Shown here piece after piece: positions 15,557-25,321 of a stretch of 64,000 bases of DNA. The translations under genes were made by a program, and so were the position numbers. Positions within the stretch are counted from its first letter, which is position 1, and every line of letters begins with the position of its first letter. Under the pieces are notes generated by a model. The model worked only from the letters and a program-made list of their open reading frames with translations. It was not told where the DNA came from and made no database searches. Location: NCBI GenBank assembly GCA_963835935.1, contig CAWIHK010000001.1, positions 1,302,001 to 1,366,000 of the forward strand, in the 5' to 3' direction. Source of the DNA: CAWIHK01 sp963835935. Lineage in GTDB: Bacteria > Bacteroidota > Ignavibacteria > UBA10030 > CAVZMI01.

Positions 15557-16567
15557 ATGAAAGAACCGATAAAAGAAATACAGGATCAGGCCCTTAAAGA
15601 AATTGCAAAGGCTGCAACGCTTGATGAAATGGAAAAAATCAAGCTTGCGTACCTTGTCCGAAAAGGGAAAATTGCATCATTGTTCGATCAGTTGAAGAAT
15701 GTTCCCGCAGCCGAAAAACCTTCCCTGGGCAAGTTGTTGAACGAAATGCGAACAATTGTCCAGAGCGCATTCGAAGAGAAATCCAAAAAGTTGGATTTAA
15801 AAACAACGGATGCAAAAAAGTACGTTGATCTGTCTATTCCCGGACGGCTGCGTCCTATCGGAACTCTTCATCCGATCAATCAGACGCTGAACGAAATGAA
15901 AAGAATTTTTTTCAGTATGGGTTTTTCTGTCGCACTCGGGCCTGAAATCGAAGACGATTATCATAATTTTGGCGCACTCAATTTTGCTCCCGATCATCCG
16001 GCACGCGACATGCAGGATACTTTTTTTATCGATGAAGATATTCTTCTGCGGACTCATACATCGCCGGTGCAAATACGAATAATGGAAAATCAAAAGCCGC
16101 CGATCAGAGCAATCATGCCCGGGCGCGTATATCGTAATGAGGCGATTAATGCTCGAAGCTATTGCACGTTCCACCAACTGGAAGGTTTGTACGTCGATAA
16201 GCATGTGACCTTCAGCGAACTCAAAGGAACGCTGCTTGCGTTCGCGCGGCAATTTTATGGCGAAGATATTAAATATCGATTTAGACCAAGTTTCTTCCCA
16301 TTCACTGAGCCGAGCGCTGAGATGGATATTTCGTGCTATCTATGCGGCGGCAAAGGTTGTCGTGTTTGTAAACATTCCGGTTGGTTGGAAATTTTAGGAT
16401 GTGGTATGGTTGATCCGAATGTTTTCAAAAATGTCGGCTACAATCCGGACGAAGTTTCAGGTTATGCATTCGGTATGGGTATCGAACGCGTAACGCTTCT
16501 CAGAGCTGGAATTACTGACATCCGGCTTTTATTCGAGAACGATGTTCGTTTTTTAACTCAATTTTGA
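15557..16567 (+). CDS. pheS: Phenylalanyl-tRNA synthetase alpha subunit
   Basis: 336 residues. An N-terminal coiled coil (about 1-90) precedes the class II core: HPINQTLNEMKRIFFSMGF, FRTHTSPVQIR-type motif (LLRTHTSPVQIR), GRVYRNEAINARSYCTFHQLEGL, and GMGIERVTLLRAGITDIR (motif 3). The cysteines CYLCGGKGCRVC near residue 260 are a frequent insertion in this group and could bind a metal. It forms the alpha2beta2 enzyme with pheT 15 bp downstream. The start ATG 15557 has only a weak Shine-Dalgarno. Confidence 0.97.
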   Translation: MKEPIKEIQDQALKEIAKAATLDEMEKIKLAYLVRKGKIASLFDQLKNVPAAEKPSLGKLLNEMRTIVQSAFEEKSKKLDLKTTDAKKYVDLSIPGRLRPIGTLHPINQTLNEMKRIFFSMGFSVALGPEIEDDYHNFGALNFAPDHPARDMQDTFFIDEDILLRTHTSPVQIRIMENQKPPIRAIMPGRVYRNEAINARSYCTFHQLEGLYVDKHVTFSELKGTLLAFARQFYGEDIKYRFRPSFFPFTEPSAEMDISCYLCGGKGCRVCKHSGWLEILGCGMVDPNVFKNVGYNPDEVSGYAFGMGIERVTLLRAGITDIRLLFENDVRFLTQF

Positions 16568-16582
16568 TTTCGAGATTCGGTT

Positions 16583-19066
16583 ATGAAAATTTCATTATCC
16601 TGGCTGCGAGACTACGTTTCATTCGACCTTACTCCCGAAGATCTGGCTCATCAATTAACGATGGTTGGACTCGAAGTTGAATCCATAGATTATCGCGGAA
16701 GAAAATTCGACGGATTCGTTGTCGGCCATGTTCTGTCTTGCGAAAAACATCCGAAGGCAGATCGACTGACGATATGTAAAGTCGATGTCGGGCAAACCGA
16801 ACCTTTGCAAATTGTTTGCGGCGCTCCGAATGTTGCATCAGGCCAAAAAGTTCCCGTGGGACTACTCGGCGCAACTGTGCCGTTTAATCAACACGATTCG
16901 GATGGCAAACCGTTTGTTCTTGCTCAAGTCAAACTTCGCGGAGTTGATTCGTACGGGATGATATGTTCGGAAGTTGAATTAGAACTGGGTGAAGATAATA
17001 AAGGGATTATGGTTTTGCCGGATGATGCACGATCCGGAACGCCGTTAGCGAAGTATTTCGGCATTGATGATATTGTGTTCGAAGTTGGCATAACGCCGAA
17101 TCGTCCCGATTGTTTAAATCATTTTGGAATTGCACGCGAAGTTGCTTCGCTCTGCAAAACGAAAATGAAAAAACCGGCTGTCCAATTCAACGAGGTGCAG
17201 CCGAAAGCAGACAAGCTTGCTTCTGTAAAGATTGAAGATAAAGAAGGATGTCCGCGTTACGCGGCTCGTGTGATCACAGATGTCACAATCAAAGATTCTC
17301 CTGAATGGTTGCAAAAGAGATTGAAGGCCGTCGGTTTGCGGCCGATTAACAATGTTGTCGACGTTACGAATTATGTTCTTATGGAAACCGGCCATCCTCT
17401 CCACGCGTTCGATTATGACCGGCTCGAAGGACATTCGATTGTTGTCCGATCATCGAAAGACGGAGAGAAATTTTTTACACTCGACAATAAAGAAAGATCT
17501 TTGAAATCGGGTACGGTCATGATTCATGACAACCAAAAACCGGTGGCAATCGGCGGTGTGATGGGAGGATTGAATTCTGAAATCTCAAATACAACAAAAC
17601 ATGTTCTGCTTGAGAGCGCTTATTTTTCACAATCGAGTATTCGCCGTACATCAAAATATTTAGGCCTGAGTACAGATGCCTCGCAGCGATTTGAGAGAGG
17701 CGCGGATCCCGACATCGTGCGATATGCGATTGATCGTGCAGCTATGCTCATCGGCGAGACGAGTGGAGGAAAAATTCATGAAGGAATTATTGATGTTTAC
17801 CCGGAGGAGATTATTCCTAGTCAGGTTGAACTTCGTGTCAAGCGATGTAATGAGCTTCTCGGGACATCATTAACTGCAAGCGAGATGTCTGCATTACTTG
17901 CTCAAATAGAATTGCAGACGCGTGCATCAAATGATGAAAAACTTAAAATTGAGGTTCCTGCATTTCGACCTGATATCGGACGTGAAGCGGATCTTATCGA
18001 GGAAGTTGCTCGAATCTATGGATACGACAATATTGAATCTCGAACTACAGCCACTATCGATTTCACCGCGCTCCATAACATAAAAGATTTAGCAGAAGAT
18101 ATCAGTTCATGTTTGGTTGGCGGCGGATTTAATGAAGTTATTAATAATAGCATGGTGGATCCGAAATGGGCCGAGTATGAAGAAGTAGAACCCAATCGGA
18201 TTAATGAATTAAAAAAGAACATAGGATATGATCCAAAAGTAAATCCGGTTCGAGTAAAAAATCCATTATCGGTTGAGATGTCGATCATGCGCATGTCGCT
18301 TGTGCCAGGGATTTTACAGACAATACGGCACAATCAATTTCATCAGAATGACAATCTTAAATTGTTCGAGATTGGCCATGTTTCAAGAAGATGTGATCCG
18401 GGAGAAAAAGGCTCATATATTGATGGAATTCATGAAGAAGAACGGATTGTAGTAGCGATGGTGGGGAATGTCCATCTCGAGGCCTGGGATGAGCATGCGA
18501 GAGGTGCAGATCTTTATGATATAAAAGGTGAGGTAGAAGCGCTTTTCAATAAAATTTCGCTTGACAAATACAGTTTTATTCCTTATTCTACCGAAAAGAC
18601 TTTAAGTGAACATAACATTGCGATTGAAATCAGTGGGACTTATGCGGGTTATATCGGAGAAATTCGCTCCGAAATTAAGAAACAATTTGAAATTGAAGGC
18701 CGTGTTGTTGTTGCTGAAATAAATCTCGATATACTGAGAACACAGAGGAGGAGTGAAAGAAAGTATTCACCTGTTTCACGTTTTCCTGCAGTTCGCCGTG
18801 ACTTAGCATTTGTAATTAATGCAAAGGTTCCAGTTGCAGATATTATTCGAAAGCTGTATTCATCAGGTGGATCGATAGTTCGAAAAATTAAATTGTTTGA
18901 TATTTTTGTTGATGACAGATTTGGGTTCGACAAGAAGAGTGTTGCATTTCGTCTGGAATTACAGTCTGATGAGCGAACACTGACGGACGAAGAAGTTGAT
19001 TCCCAGATTAAAAAAATTACTGATTCAATTTCACAATCTTTCAGTGCAGAGTTGCGAAGTGCATAA
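16583..19066 (+). CDS. pheT: Phenylalanyl-tRNA synthetase beta subunit
   Basis: 827 residues with the full beta-subunit domain order: N-terminal MKISLSWLRDYVSF, EMAP/tRNA-binding OB domain (VVGHVLSCEKHPKADRL), B3/B4 editing domain (NRPDCLNHFGIARE, NNVVDVTNYVLMETGHPLHAFD), B5 domain with EEVARIYGYDNI, catalytic-like core, and C-terminal ferredoxin-fold anticodon-binding domain (PAVRRDLAFVI ... DDRFGFDKKSVAFRLELQS). It is in an operon with pheS. Nothing unusual is seen. Confidence 0.97.
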   Translation: MKISLSWLRDYVSFDLTPEDLAHQLTMVGLEVESIDYRGRKFDGFVVGHVLSCEKHPKADRLTICKVDVGQTEPLQIVCGAPNVASGQKVPVGLLGATVPFNQHDSDGKPFVLAQVKLRGVDSYGMICSEVELELGEDNKGIMVLPDDARSGTPLAKYFGIDDIVFEVGITPNRPDCLNHFGIAREVASLCKTKMKKPAVQFNEVQPKADKLASVKIEDKEGCPRYAARVITDVTIKDSPEWLQKRLKAVGLRPINNVVDVTNYVLMETGHPLHAFDYDRLEGHSIVVRSSKDGEKFFTLDNKERSLKSGTVMIHDNQKPVAIGGVMGGLNSEISNTTKHVLLESAYFSQSSIRRTSKYLGLSTDASQRFERGADPDIVRYAIDRAAMLIGETSGGKIHEGIIDVYPEEIIPSQVELRVKRCNELLGTSLTASEMSALLAQIELQTRASNDEKLKIEVPAFRPDIGREADLIEEVARIYGYDNIESRTTATIDFTALHNIKDLAEDISSCLVGGGFNEVINNSMVDPKWAEYEEVEPNRINELKKNIGYDPKVNPVRVKNPLSVEMSIMRMSLVPGILQTIRHNQFHQNDNLKLFEIGHVSRRCDPGEKGSYIDGIHEEERIVVAMVGNVHLEAWDEHARGADLYDIKGEVEALFNKISLDKYSFIPYSTEKTLSEHNIAIEISGTYAGYIGEIRSEIKKQFEIEGRVVVAEINLDILRTQRRSERKYSPVSRFPAVRRDLAFVINAKVPVADIIRKLYSSGGSIVRKIKLFDIFVDDRFGFDKKSVAFRLELQSDERTLTDEEVDSQIKKITDSISQSFSAELRSA

Positions 19067-19080
19067 AAGTGGTTCCATTC

Positions 19081-19401
19081 ATGGAAACTAACTATTCGCC
19101 GGCGCATACCGCAAAAGCGGTGGAAGCAATGCTTCGTAACGTGCTTGAAAAAGCACAACGAGCTTCCGAAGTTATTACGCATCTGCGCACTGATAACGCG
19201 CGTTTACAGGAACGCGTGCAGGAACTTGAACAAAACGTTGAACGTTTTCAGAGGGAACTTTCAACTGGGGTTCAAGAGTTAGAAAAGATAAAGGCTTCAA
19301 ATGTTCCTACGAAAACAAACGGTGCTATGAGCGAAGAAGAGAAGAATTTGTTAAAAGAAAAAATTAATGATCTCCTTGCGCGAATATCACAGTACGTTTG
19401 A
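19081..19401 (+). CDS. Small coiled-coil protein, probable division-associated
   Basis: About 106 residues from ATG 19081 (a GTG at 19069 is in frame but has no better ribosome site). Residues 15-85 are strongly heptad-like (KAQRASEVITHLRTDNARL, QERVQELEQNVERFQREL), predicting a coiled coil; the C-terminus (LKEKINDLLARISQYV) is a second helix. No enzyme motif is seen. Coiled-coil genes of this size next to zapA are common in this phylum and may work with ZapA at the division ring, like ZapB, but that is inference from position only. Confidence 0.6.
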   Translation: METNYSPAHTAKAVEAMLRNVLEKAQRASEVITHLRTDNARLQERVQELEQNVERFQRELSTGVQELEKIKASNVPTKTNGAMSEEEKNLLKEKINDLLARISQYV

Positions 19402-19482
19402 ATGCGTGGAATTCATTTATGATTGACAACGAAAATTGTATTTTATTGAAATCTCAATTACTTGACTCTACATTTGACACCT

Positions 19483-19791
19483 ATGGCGACCGACGGTAAA
19501 AGCGTCAGAGTAAAAATATTCGGTTCGGAATATCCTCTTCGTGGTGACGATGAAGATATGACGAAGCGAGTCGCTTTGTTTGTGGATGAGATGATCAAAA
19601 CCATCCATGAAAAAATTCCGGAGCAGCCACCTTTAACTATTGCAGTACTTTCTGCTTTAAATATTACAGAAGATCTGTTTAAAGAACGAGAGGGTGCAAG
19701 AGAATTTCTCGAAGTGGTCGAAAGTGATGTCAACAGAATTCAGGAAATTCTCGATAGGTGTCTCGACATCGAATCTACGGATGTTCAATAA
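19483..19791 (+). CDS. zapA: Cell division protein ZapA
   Basis: About 102 residues. The N-terminal ZapA domain has VRVKIFGSEYPLRGDDEDMTKRVALFVDEMI and a central helix IAVLSALNITEDLF, then a coiled-coil tail. ZapA crosslinks FtsZ protofilaments. I chose ATG 19483 because the family begins shortly before KSVRVKIFG; an in-frame TTG at 19462 would add seven residues. It is followed by a probable 6S RNA, an arrangement also known from Proteobacteria. Confidence 0.85.
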   Translation: MATDGKSVRVKIFGSEYPLRGDDEDMTKRVALFVDEMIKTIHEKIPEQPPLTIAVLSALNITEDLFKEREGAREFLEVVESDVNRIQEILDRCLDIESTDVQ

Positions 19792-19853
19792 ATTGCAGAG
19801 TCCTTGTTCTTTGGTATAAGGAAGACGGTTTCGCGATGCTTTATACTTAAAAA

Positions 19854-20080
19854 GCCGCACCGTCGGCCGTTGTCAATCAATTAAAGAACCATATAGTATT
19901 GATATTGGGAGCTCAGCTCGAGGGCGCGAATTACAGGCCTCACCTTTCTTCGGAGAGGGATTTCTGCATCGCGTTTCGCGGAAGCAGAACCAGTGGAAGT
20001 AAAACCGTTCCGGCGGGCACCCACCGTGAGTGAAAGAGGTTCTTTCATTGCACGTACAACGACTGCCGTGCGGTTTTTTT
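19854..20080 (+). ncRNA. ssrS: Probable 6S RNA (SsrS)
   Basis: Between zapA and rny lies a structured region of about 225 nt. Its ends pair: GCCGCAC (19854-19860) and GCCGTTGT with ACAACG ... GCCGTGCGGT (20057-20074), followed by seven T, so the 3' stem doubles as a terminator. A TATACT (19842-19847) sits correctly for a -10 box. The interior contains a long irregular duplex with GGGCACCCACC at about 20018-20028, a block I recognise from 6S RNAs. 6S RNA binds sigma-70 holoenzyme and is often encoded next to zapA. Identification rests on context, size and pairing; a covariance search was not possible. Confidence 0.62.
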
Positions 20081-20107
20081 ATTTATTGTAAGTTATCGGA
20101 GGTTAGG

Positions 20108-21664
20108 ATGGATTCATATATTATTATTTCTGCAGTTCTTGTTGCAGTTGCATTCTGGGGTGGTTGGATATTCAACACCAGAATTACGCAGGCTAAGGTC
20201 GGAACTGCTGAAGAGCGAGTAAAAAAGATTATTGGAGATGCGGAAAAGGATTCAGCAGCATTAAAACGTGAAAAACTGCTCGAAGTAAAAGACGAATGGT
20301 ATAAGAAGAAACAGGAATTTGATAATGATTCAAATTCAAAGCGAAATAAACTGCAAGCATATGAGAAGCAACTTATCAATCGTGAAGAGAATATTGATAA
20401 AAAAGTCGACTTCTTGAACCGGAAAGAACGGGAAGTCACCGCTCAAAAAACGGATTTCGATGCAAAATTGCTGACCGTTTCAACGAAGGAAAAAGAACTT
20501 GAACGGCTTGTGAACGAAGAGAATATCCGCCTCGAACGTGTCTCAGGCATGACACGAGATGAAGCGAAGAAAATTCTTACTGATAATATGTTGAATGAAG
20601 CTAAAACTCAAGCTGCTCAAATGCTGAAAGAAGTTCGTGATGAGGCGAAGAACAATGCTAAAAAGGAAGCCCAAAAACTTGTTGTGCAGGCTATCCAGCG
20701 GACTGCGTCAGATCATTCCGTTGAGACAACCGTTAGCGTGTTGAACATTCAAAGCGACGAACTTAAAGGTCGCATCATCGGCCGAGAAGGAAGAAATATC
20801 CGTGCATTCGAAGCGGCAACAGGTGTGGATGTGATAGTCGATGATACACCAGAAGCTGTAATCCTTTCCGGCTTCGATGCTTTTCGCCGTGAAGTTGCTC
20901 GTGTCTCGCTCGAAAGGCTTATTGCAGATGGACGTATTCATCCTGCACGTATCGAAGAAGTAGTTGAAAAAACGCGAAAGGAACTTGAAGAAGAGGTATT
21001 GAGAGTTGGTGAAAATGCATTATTGGAATGCGGGCTTCATGGCGCTCATCAGGAAATTATCAAACATCTTGGTCGAATGAAATATAGATCAAGCTATGGC
21101 CAGAATTTATTGCAGCACAGCATCGAAGTGGCATATTTAACTGGCACAATCGCCGCTGAGCTTGGCATCGATCCTCAACTTGCAAAAAGAGCGGGACTTT
21201 TACATGACATTGGAAAGACGGTCGATAGAACTGTCGAGGGTCCGCACGCTCTTCTCGGTTATGACCTTGCTCGCAAATATGGCGAACATCCTATTGTGGT
21301 TAATGCAATCGGATCGCACCACGAAGATATTCCGATGGAACATCCCATCGCAGCACTTGTTCAGGCAGCCGATGCGATCAGTGGCGCTCGGCCGGGAGCC
21401 CGTCGTGAATCGGTGGAAGGTTATGTTAAACGCCTCGAAAAATTAGAGTCGCTTGCTCAGGGTTTCCAGGGTGTATCAAAAACATACGCCGTCCAAGCCG
21501 GACGCGAAGTTCGTGTAATTGTAGAGCACGATAAAATCGACGATGCTCTCGCCGATCAATTGGCGCACGACATCGCTACAAAGATCCAACAGGAAATGGA
21601 ATACCCCGGACAAATCAAGGTAACCGTCATCAGGGAAATTCGGGCGGTTGCATACGCAAAATAA
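20108..21664 (+). CDS. rny: Ribonuclease Y
   Basis: 518 residues from ATG 20108, which has GGAGG 5 nt upstream; the longer in-frame start at 20030 would begin inside the 6S RNA region. Domains: N-terminal membrane helix (IIISAVLVAVAFWGGWIF), a long coiled coil (about 30-200), KH domain (GRIIGREGRNIRAFEAATGVD), then the HD domain (LLHDIGKTVD, IGSHHEDIPMEHP) carrying the metal-binding His-Asp. It is a membrane-anchored endoribonuclease initiating mRNA decay. The C-terminus (VTVIREIRAVAYAK) is the canonical ending. Confidence 0.96.
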   Translation: MDSYIIISAVLVAVAFWGGWIFNTRITQAKVGTAEERVKKIIGDAEKDSAALKREKLLEVKDEWYKKKQEFDNDSNSKRNKLQAYEKQLINREENIDKKVDFLNRKEREVTAQKTDFDAKLLTVSTKEKELERLVNEENIRLERVSGMTRDEAKKILTDNMLNEAKTQAAQMLKEVRDEAKNNAKKEAQKLVVQAIQRTASDHSVETTVSVLNIQSDELKGRIIGREGRNIRAFEAATGVDVIVDDTPEAVILSGFDAFRREVARVSLERLIADGRIHPARIEEVVEKTRKELEEEVLRVGENALLECGLHGAHQEIIKHLGRMKYRSSYGQNLLQHSIEVAYLTGTIAAELGIDPQLAKRAGLLHDIGKTVDRTVEGPHALLGYDLARKYGEHPIVVNAIGSHHEDIPMEHPIAALVQAADAISGARPGARRESVEGYVKRLEKLESLAQGFQGVSKTYAVQAGREVRVIVEHDKIDDALADQLAHDIATKIQQEMEYPGQIKVTVIREIRAVAYAK

Positions 21665-21678
21665 ATAAGGGCATCAGG

Positions 21679-22371
21679 ATGTCTAAAGCACGTCCAGATC
21701 CTTTAACAACCATCGTGCCGTCAAAACGTGTGCTTCGTGTCGGTGTAACTGGTGGAATCGGAAGCGGAAAATCTACAGTAGTATCAATTTTTTCTTCTCT
21801 GGGTATTCCTGTTTTTTCTGCAGATGAATGTGCAAAGACGTGCATGGTGACTGACAAGATAGTTATCCGCGAGATAAAACGCCTTTGTGGAAACGAAGCA
21901 TATTCTTTGGATGGACAACTGCAGCGTGAATTTATTGCAAGAAATATTTTTCAGAATAGTGAGCTCCGCAAACAGTTGGAACAAATTGTACATCCCATCG
22001 TTTTTCGTAAAGAAGATGAATGGTTTCAGCGGCAAGTTGATGTTCCCTATGCGCTTTTGGAAGCCGCTTTAATATTTGAAAGCGGAAACGATAGAAATCT
22101 TGATTTTATAGTTGCTGTCGACGCTGATGAATCCACAAGAATTTCCTGGATAAAGAAAAGAGACGATGAAAGCATCGGAAATATTAAAAAGAGGATGGAT
22201 GCCCAGCTTCCAGCCTCTACGATAAGAGAACTTGCAGATTTTGTAATAGAAAATAACGGAACCATGGAAGAGTTGCAAAAGAAAATATTTTTGTTAAATA
22301 TAATATTACAAAGTTATTCTAAACGTGGTTTAAATTCACTCCATGAAGAAGAAGTCGACGAGGGGAAATGA
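21679..22371 (+). CDS. coaE: Dephospho-CoA kinase
   Basis: 230 residues, slightly longer than the usual 200, with an N-terminal extension of about 17. The P-loop GVTGGIGSGKST is followed by FSADECAK (usually ADxxA), VHPIV and the LLEAALIFESG block, all typical of CoaE. It phosphorylates the ribose 3'-OH of dephospho-CoA, the last step of CoA synthesis. The stop overlaps the next start (ATGA), suggesting coupling with the aminotransferase gene. Confidence 0.93.
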   Translation: MSKARPDPLTTIVPSKRVLRVGVTGGIGSGKSTVVSIFSSLGIPVFSADECAKTCMVTDKIVIREIKRLCGNEAYSLDGQLQREFIARNIFQNSELRKQLEQIVHPIVFRKEDEWFQRQVDVPYALLEAALIFESGNDRNLDFIVAVDADESTRISWIKKRDDESIGNIKKRMDAQLPASTIRELADFVIENNGTMEELQKKIFLLNIILQSYSKRGLNSLHEEEVDEGK

Positions 22372-23549
22372 GCACACTCGAAACATCAGCAGATCCTTTT
22401 TTTAACACGTACAAACGGTTGCCGGTCGAAATTGAAAAAGGGGAAGGTCCATTCTTATATTCAAAGACCGGTGAAAAATATCTCGATCTATTCGGCGGAA
22501 TAGCAGTGAATGCGCTGGGATACAACCATCCCGAAGTGAACCGAGCCATCACACATCAACTGCATCGCTACATCCATCTTTCCAATTATTTTATTCAGGA
22601 CTCACAAATAGCGCTTGCGGAAAAATTAATTCGGGAATCGGGATTCAAAAAAGTTTTCTTCTGCAATAGTGGAACTGAAGCAGTTGAAGGTGCAATGAAA
22701 CTTGCCCGTAAATGGGGGAAGGATAAAGGTAAATTTGAATTTTTGTCGTTGACGAATTCATTTCACGGCCGGACACTCGGCGCCGTGACGTTGACCGAGC
22801 GCCATAAATATCGAGATGGATATGAACCGCTGATTCCTGGAGTCGATTATGTCGGGTTTAACGACGTTGCCGACCTGAAAAGTAAAATCAAGAAAACGAC
22901 AGCAGCAATCGTTTTCGAGTGTATTCAGGGCGAAGGCGGAATTTATGAATTGACACAAGAGTTTGTTGACGCAATGCTTGAAGTGCAATCGGAGTTTGGG
23001 TGTTTGTTAATCGCAGATGAAATTCAATGCGGTTTAGGCCGAACTGGAAAATTATTCTCATTCGAACACATGAATTTCCGGCCCGATGTTTGCGTGGTTG
23101 CGAAACCGCTCGGTGGCGGATTACCTCTTGGCGCCGTTCTGGGATCCGAAAAAGTCGCGAATGTTTTTACCGTCGGGAATCATGGCACAACGTTCGGCGG
23201 CAACCCTGTCGCGTGTGCTGCAGGCGTTGCGATGTTGACTGAGATTGTCGATAAAGGAGCCATGAAGAATGCCGGTGAAGTAGGTTCATACTTGAAATCA
23301 AAGTTATGCAACCTTCAACTTGAATTTCCAAAATTAATAAAGGAAGTTCGGGGAAAAGGAATGATGATAGGTGTAGATCTGACGGTTGATGGCGCGCCTT
23401 TTGTGGAAAAAATGATGCAAAGAAAAATATTTATCAATTGTACAGATACCACTGTGCTGCGGTTTGTTCCTCCGTTCATACTGCTGAAAGAACAAGCAGA
23501 TTACGCTGTCGATGCATTGACCCAGTGTTTCAGAGAATATAATTTGTAG
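22368..23549 (+). CDS. Class III aminotransferase, acetylornithine aminotransferase-like
   Basis: 393 residues of fold-type I PLP enzyme. Visible blocks: YLDLFGGIAVNALGYNHPEV, FFCNSGTEAVEGAMKLARKW, SFHGRTLGAVTLT, LIADEIQCGLGRTGK, and VVAKPLGGGLPLGAV with the Schiff-base lysine in AKPLGGG. Closest to ArgD (acetylornithine/succinyldiaminopimelate) in length and motifs. No other arginine genes are nearby, so the true substrate could also be a related omega-amino acid. A strong terminator follows at 23582-23610. Confidence 0.82.
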   Translation: MSTLETSADPFFNTYKRLPVEIEKGEGPFLYSKTGEKYLDLFGGIAVNALGYNHPEVNRAITHQLHRYIHLSNYFIQDSQIALAEKLIRESGFKKVFFCNSGTEAVEGAMKLARKWGKDKGKFEFLSLTNSFHGRTLGAVTLTERHKYRDGYEPLIPGVDYVGFNDVADLKSKIKKTTAAIVFECIQGEGGIYELTQEFVDAMLEVQSEFGCLLIADEIQCGLGRTGKLFSFEHMNFRPDVCVVAKPLGGGLPLGAVLGSEKVANVFTVGNHGTTFGGNPVACAAGVAMLTEIVDKGAMKNAGEVGSYLKSKLCNLQLEFPKLIKEVRGKGMMIGVDLTVDGAPFVEKMMQRKIFINCTDTTVLRFVPPFILLKEQADYAVDALTQCFREYNL

Positions 23550-23581
23550 TGTGCAGATAAACGTGAGTGCAGAAGGTTAGA

Positions 23582-23610
23582 AAAGGGCGCAGCAGAAAAT
23601 CGCGCCCTTT
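23582..23610 (+). terminator. Rho-independent terminator after the aminotransferase gene
   Basis: AAAGGGCGC, an 11-nt loop, then GCGCCCTTT ATT. The stem is 9 bp and GC-rich in its core with a short T tract. The nadB ribosome-binding site begins about 9 bp later. Confidence 0.75.
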
Positions 23611-23628
23611 ATTAATTTGAGGAGAGAC

Positions 23629-25251
23629 ATGGAATTAAAAACTGATTTCCTTGTAATCGGTACCGGCATTGCCGGATTATCTTTTGCACTCGAAGCGGCA
23701 AAGCTCGGAACTGTTGCGGTCGTGACAAAAAAGGAAAAAGCCGATTCGAATACGAACTATGCGCAGGGCGGCATCGCCTCGGTTATTTCATCCGACGATT
23801 CATTCGATTTACATGTTCACGATTCTTTGATTGCCGGCGCCGGATTATGTCACAAAGACGCAGTTCAAATTCTTGTTGAAGAAGGCCCCGAACGCATTCA
23901 GGAACTTATCCGTATCGGTGTGGAATTCACCATGAAGAATGGAAATCTCGATCTAGGTCGTGAAGGCGGACACTCGAGAAACCGCATCGTTCATACACGT
24001 GATTTGACCGGAAAAGAAATTGAACGTGCGCTTCTGGCAAATGTGATGGAGCATCCCAATATTCAGATGTTCGAAAATCATATTGCGGTTGACTTAATTA
24101 CTGAACATCAACTCGGCATCGGCTCCGATGGTGAACGACATTGTTGGGGAGCCTACGTTCTCGATATCCACGGGAGAATAGTGAAGAAGTTCCTCGCGGG
24201 TGTTACAATGCTGGCGACCGGAAGTGTCGGACAAGTTTACCTTCATACAACGAATCCGGCTATCGCAACCGGCGACGGCGTTGCAATGGCGTACCGCGCA
24301 GGAGCATTTATCGGGAATATGGAATTCATCCAATTTCATCCGACAACCCTTTATCATCCGGCCACGATGGCTGCAACCACGACATCATTCTTAATTTCAG
24401 AAGCAGTTCGTGGATTTGGAGCGGTGTTGGTCGATGAAAATGGAAAAGAATTTATGCAAAAGTACGATGCACGCGGTTCACTCGCACCACGCGACATAGT
24501 GGCCCGCGCAATCGATGCGGAATTGAAAAAGAGCGGAAAAGAATGTGTATATCTCAAACTCACTCATCTTTCAGCCGATGCCGTTAAAGAACACTTCCCT
24601 TATATCTATGAACGATGTCAGGAATATAAAATTGATATCACGAAAGAGCTTGTTCCCGTTGTCCCTGCGGCTCATTATTCTTGCGGCGGAGTTGTAACAG
24701 ATCTCAATGGAAGAACTTCCATCAATAGTCTCTATGCATGCGGTGAAGTTAGCATGACCGGCGTCCACGGAGCAAATCGGCTTGCCAGCAATTCACTTCT
24801 TGAAGCGGTTGTATTTACCAAACGGGCAGTCGAAGATGTTAAAAAATTGAATTTACATAAACAAACGATTCCATCAATACCGCCTTGGGATGATAGCGGA
24901 ACATTTAACAGTGAAGAATGGATTTTGATTTCTCACGATAGAAAAGAAATTCAACAGTTGATGTGGGATTATCTCGGGATAGTTCGTTCCGATCTCAGGT
25001 TGAACCGCGCTTACAGAAGAATCAGCGTCATTCTGAAAGAAGTGATGAATTTTTATAAAAAGACCAAAGTGACGGAACCGTTAATCGAGCTGCGCAATCT
25101 GGCAATTTGTGCTGAGATCATTATCAGATCTGCTCTATCGAGAAAAGAAAGCAGGGGGCTTCATTATACAACGGACTATCCGGAACGGAATGATGCCCTC
25201 TGGCTAAAAGATACGATTATTAAGATGGGTGATGATTTTATGCAAATGTAA
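23629..25251 (+). CDS. nadB: L-aspartate oxidase
   Basis: 540 residues from ATG 23629, preceded by GAGGAGA; a TTG 12 bases upstream is less likely. The FAD-binding GTGIAGLSFALEAAKLG is at the N-terminus, followed by NTNYAQGGIASV, HSRNRIVHTRDLTG, the succinate-dehydrogenase-type FIQFHPTTL block, the AAHYSCGGVVTDLNGRTS block and GVHGANRLASNSLLEAVVF. It oxidises aspartate to iminoaspartate in de novo NAD synthesis. No nadA or nadC lies in the window. Confidence 0.95.
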   Translation: MELKTDFLVIGTGIAGLSFALEAAKLGTVAVVTKKEKADSNTNYAQGGIASVISSDDSFDLHVHDSLIAGAGLCHKDAVQILVEEGPERIQELIRIGVEFTMKNGNLDLGREGGHSRNRIVHTRDLTGKEIERALLANVMEHPNIQMFENHIAVDLITEHQLGIGSDGERHCWGAYVLDIHGRIVKKFLAGVTMLATGSVGQVYLHTTNPAIATGDGVAMAYRAGAFIGNMEFIQFHPTTLYHPATMAATTTSFLISEAVRGFGAVLVDENGKEFMQKYDARGSLAPRDIVARAIDAELKKSGKECVYLKLTHLSADAVKEHFPYIYERCQEYKIDITKELVPVVPAAHYSCGGVVTDLNGRTSINSLYACGEVSMTGVHGANRLASNSLLEAVVFTKRAVEDVKKLNLHKQTIPSIPPWDDSGTFNSEEWILISHDRKEIQQLMWDYLGIVRSDLRLNRAYRRISVILKEVMNFYKKTKVTEPLIELRNLAICAEIIIRSALSRKESRGLHYTTDYPERNDALWLKDTIIKMGDDFMQM

Positions 25252-25321
25252 CTACAAAAAAAAACTAATAGCTTTGAGCCAAGACTTATAAGGAAGATCA
25301 ATCCTTAGAGGAATATCAGAA

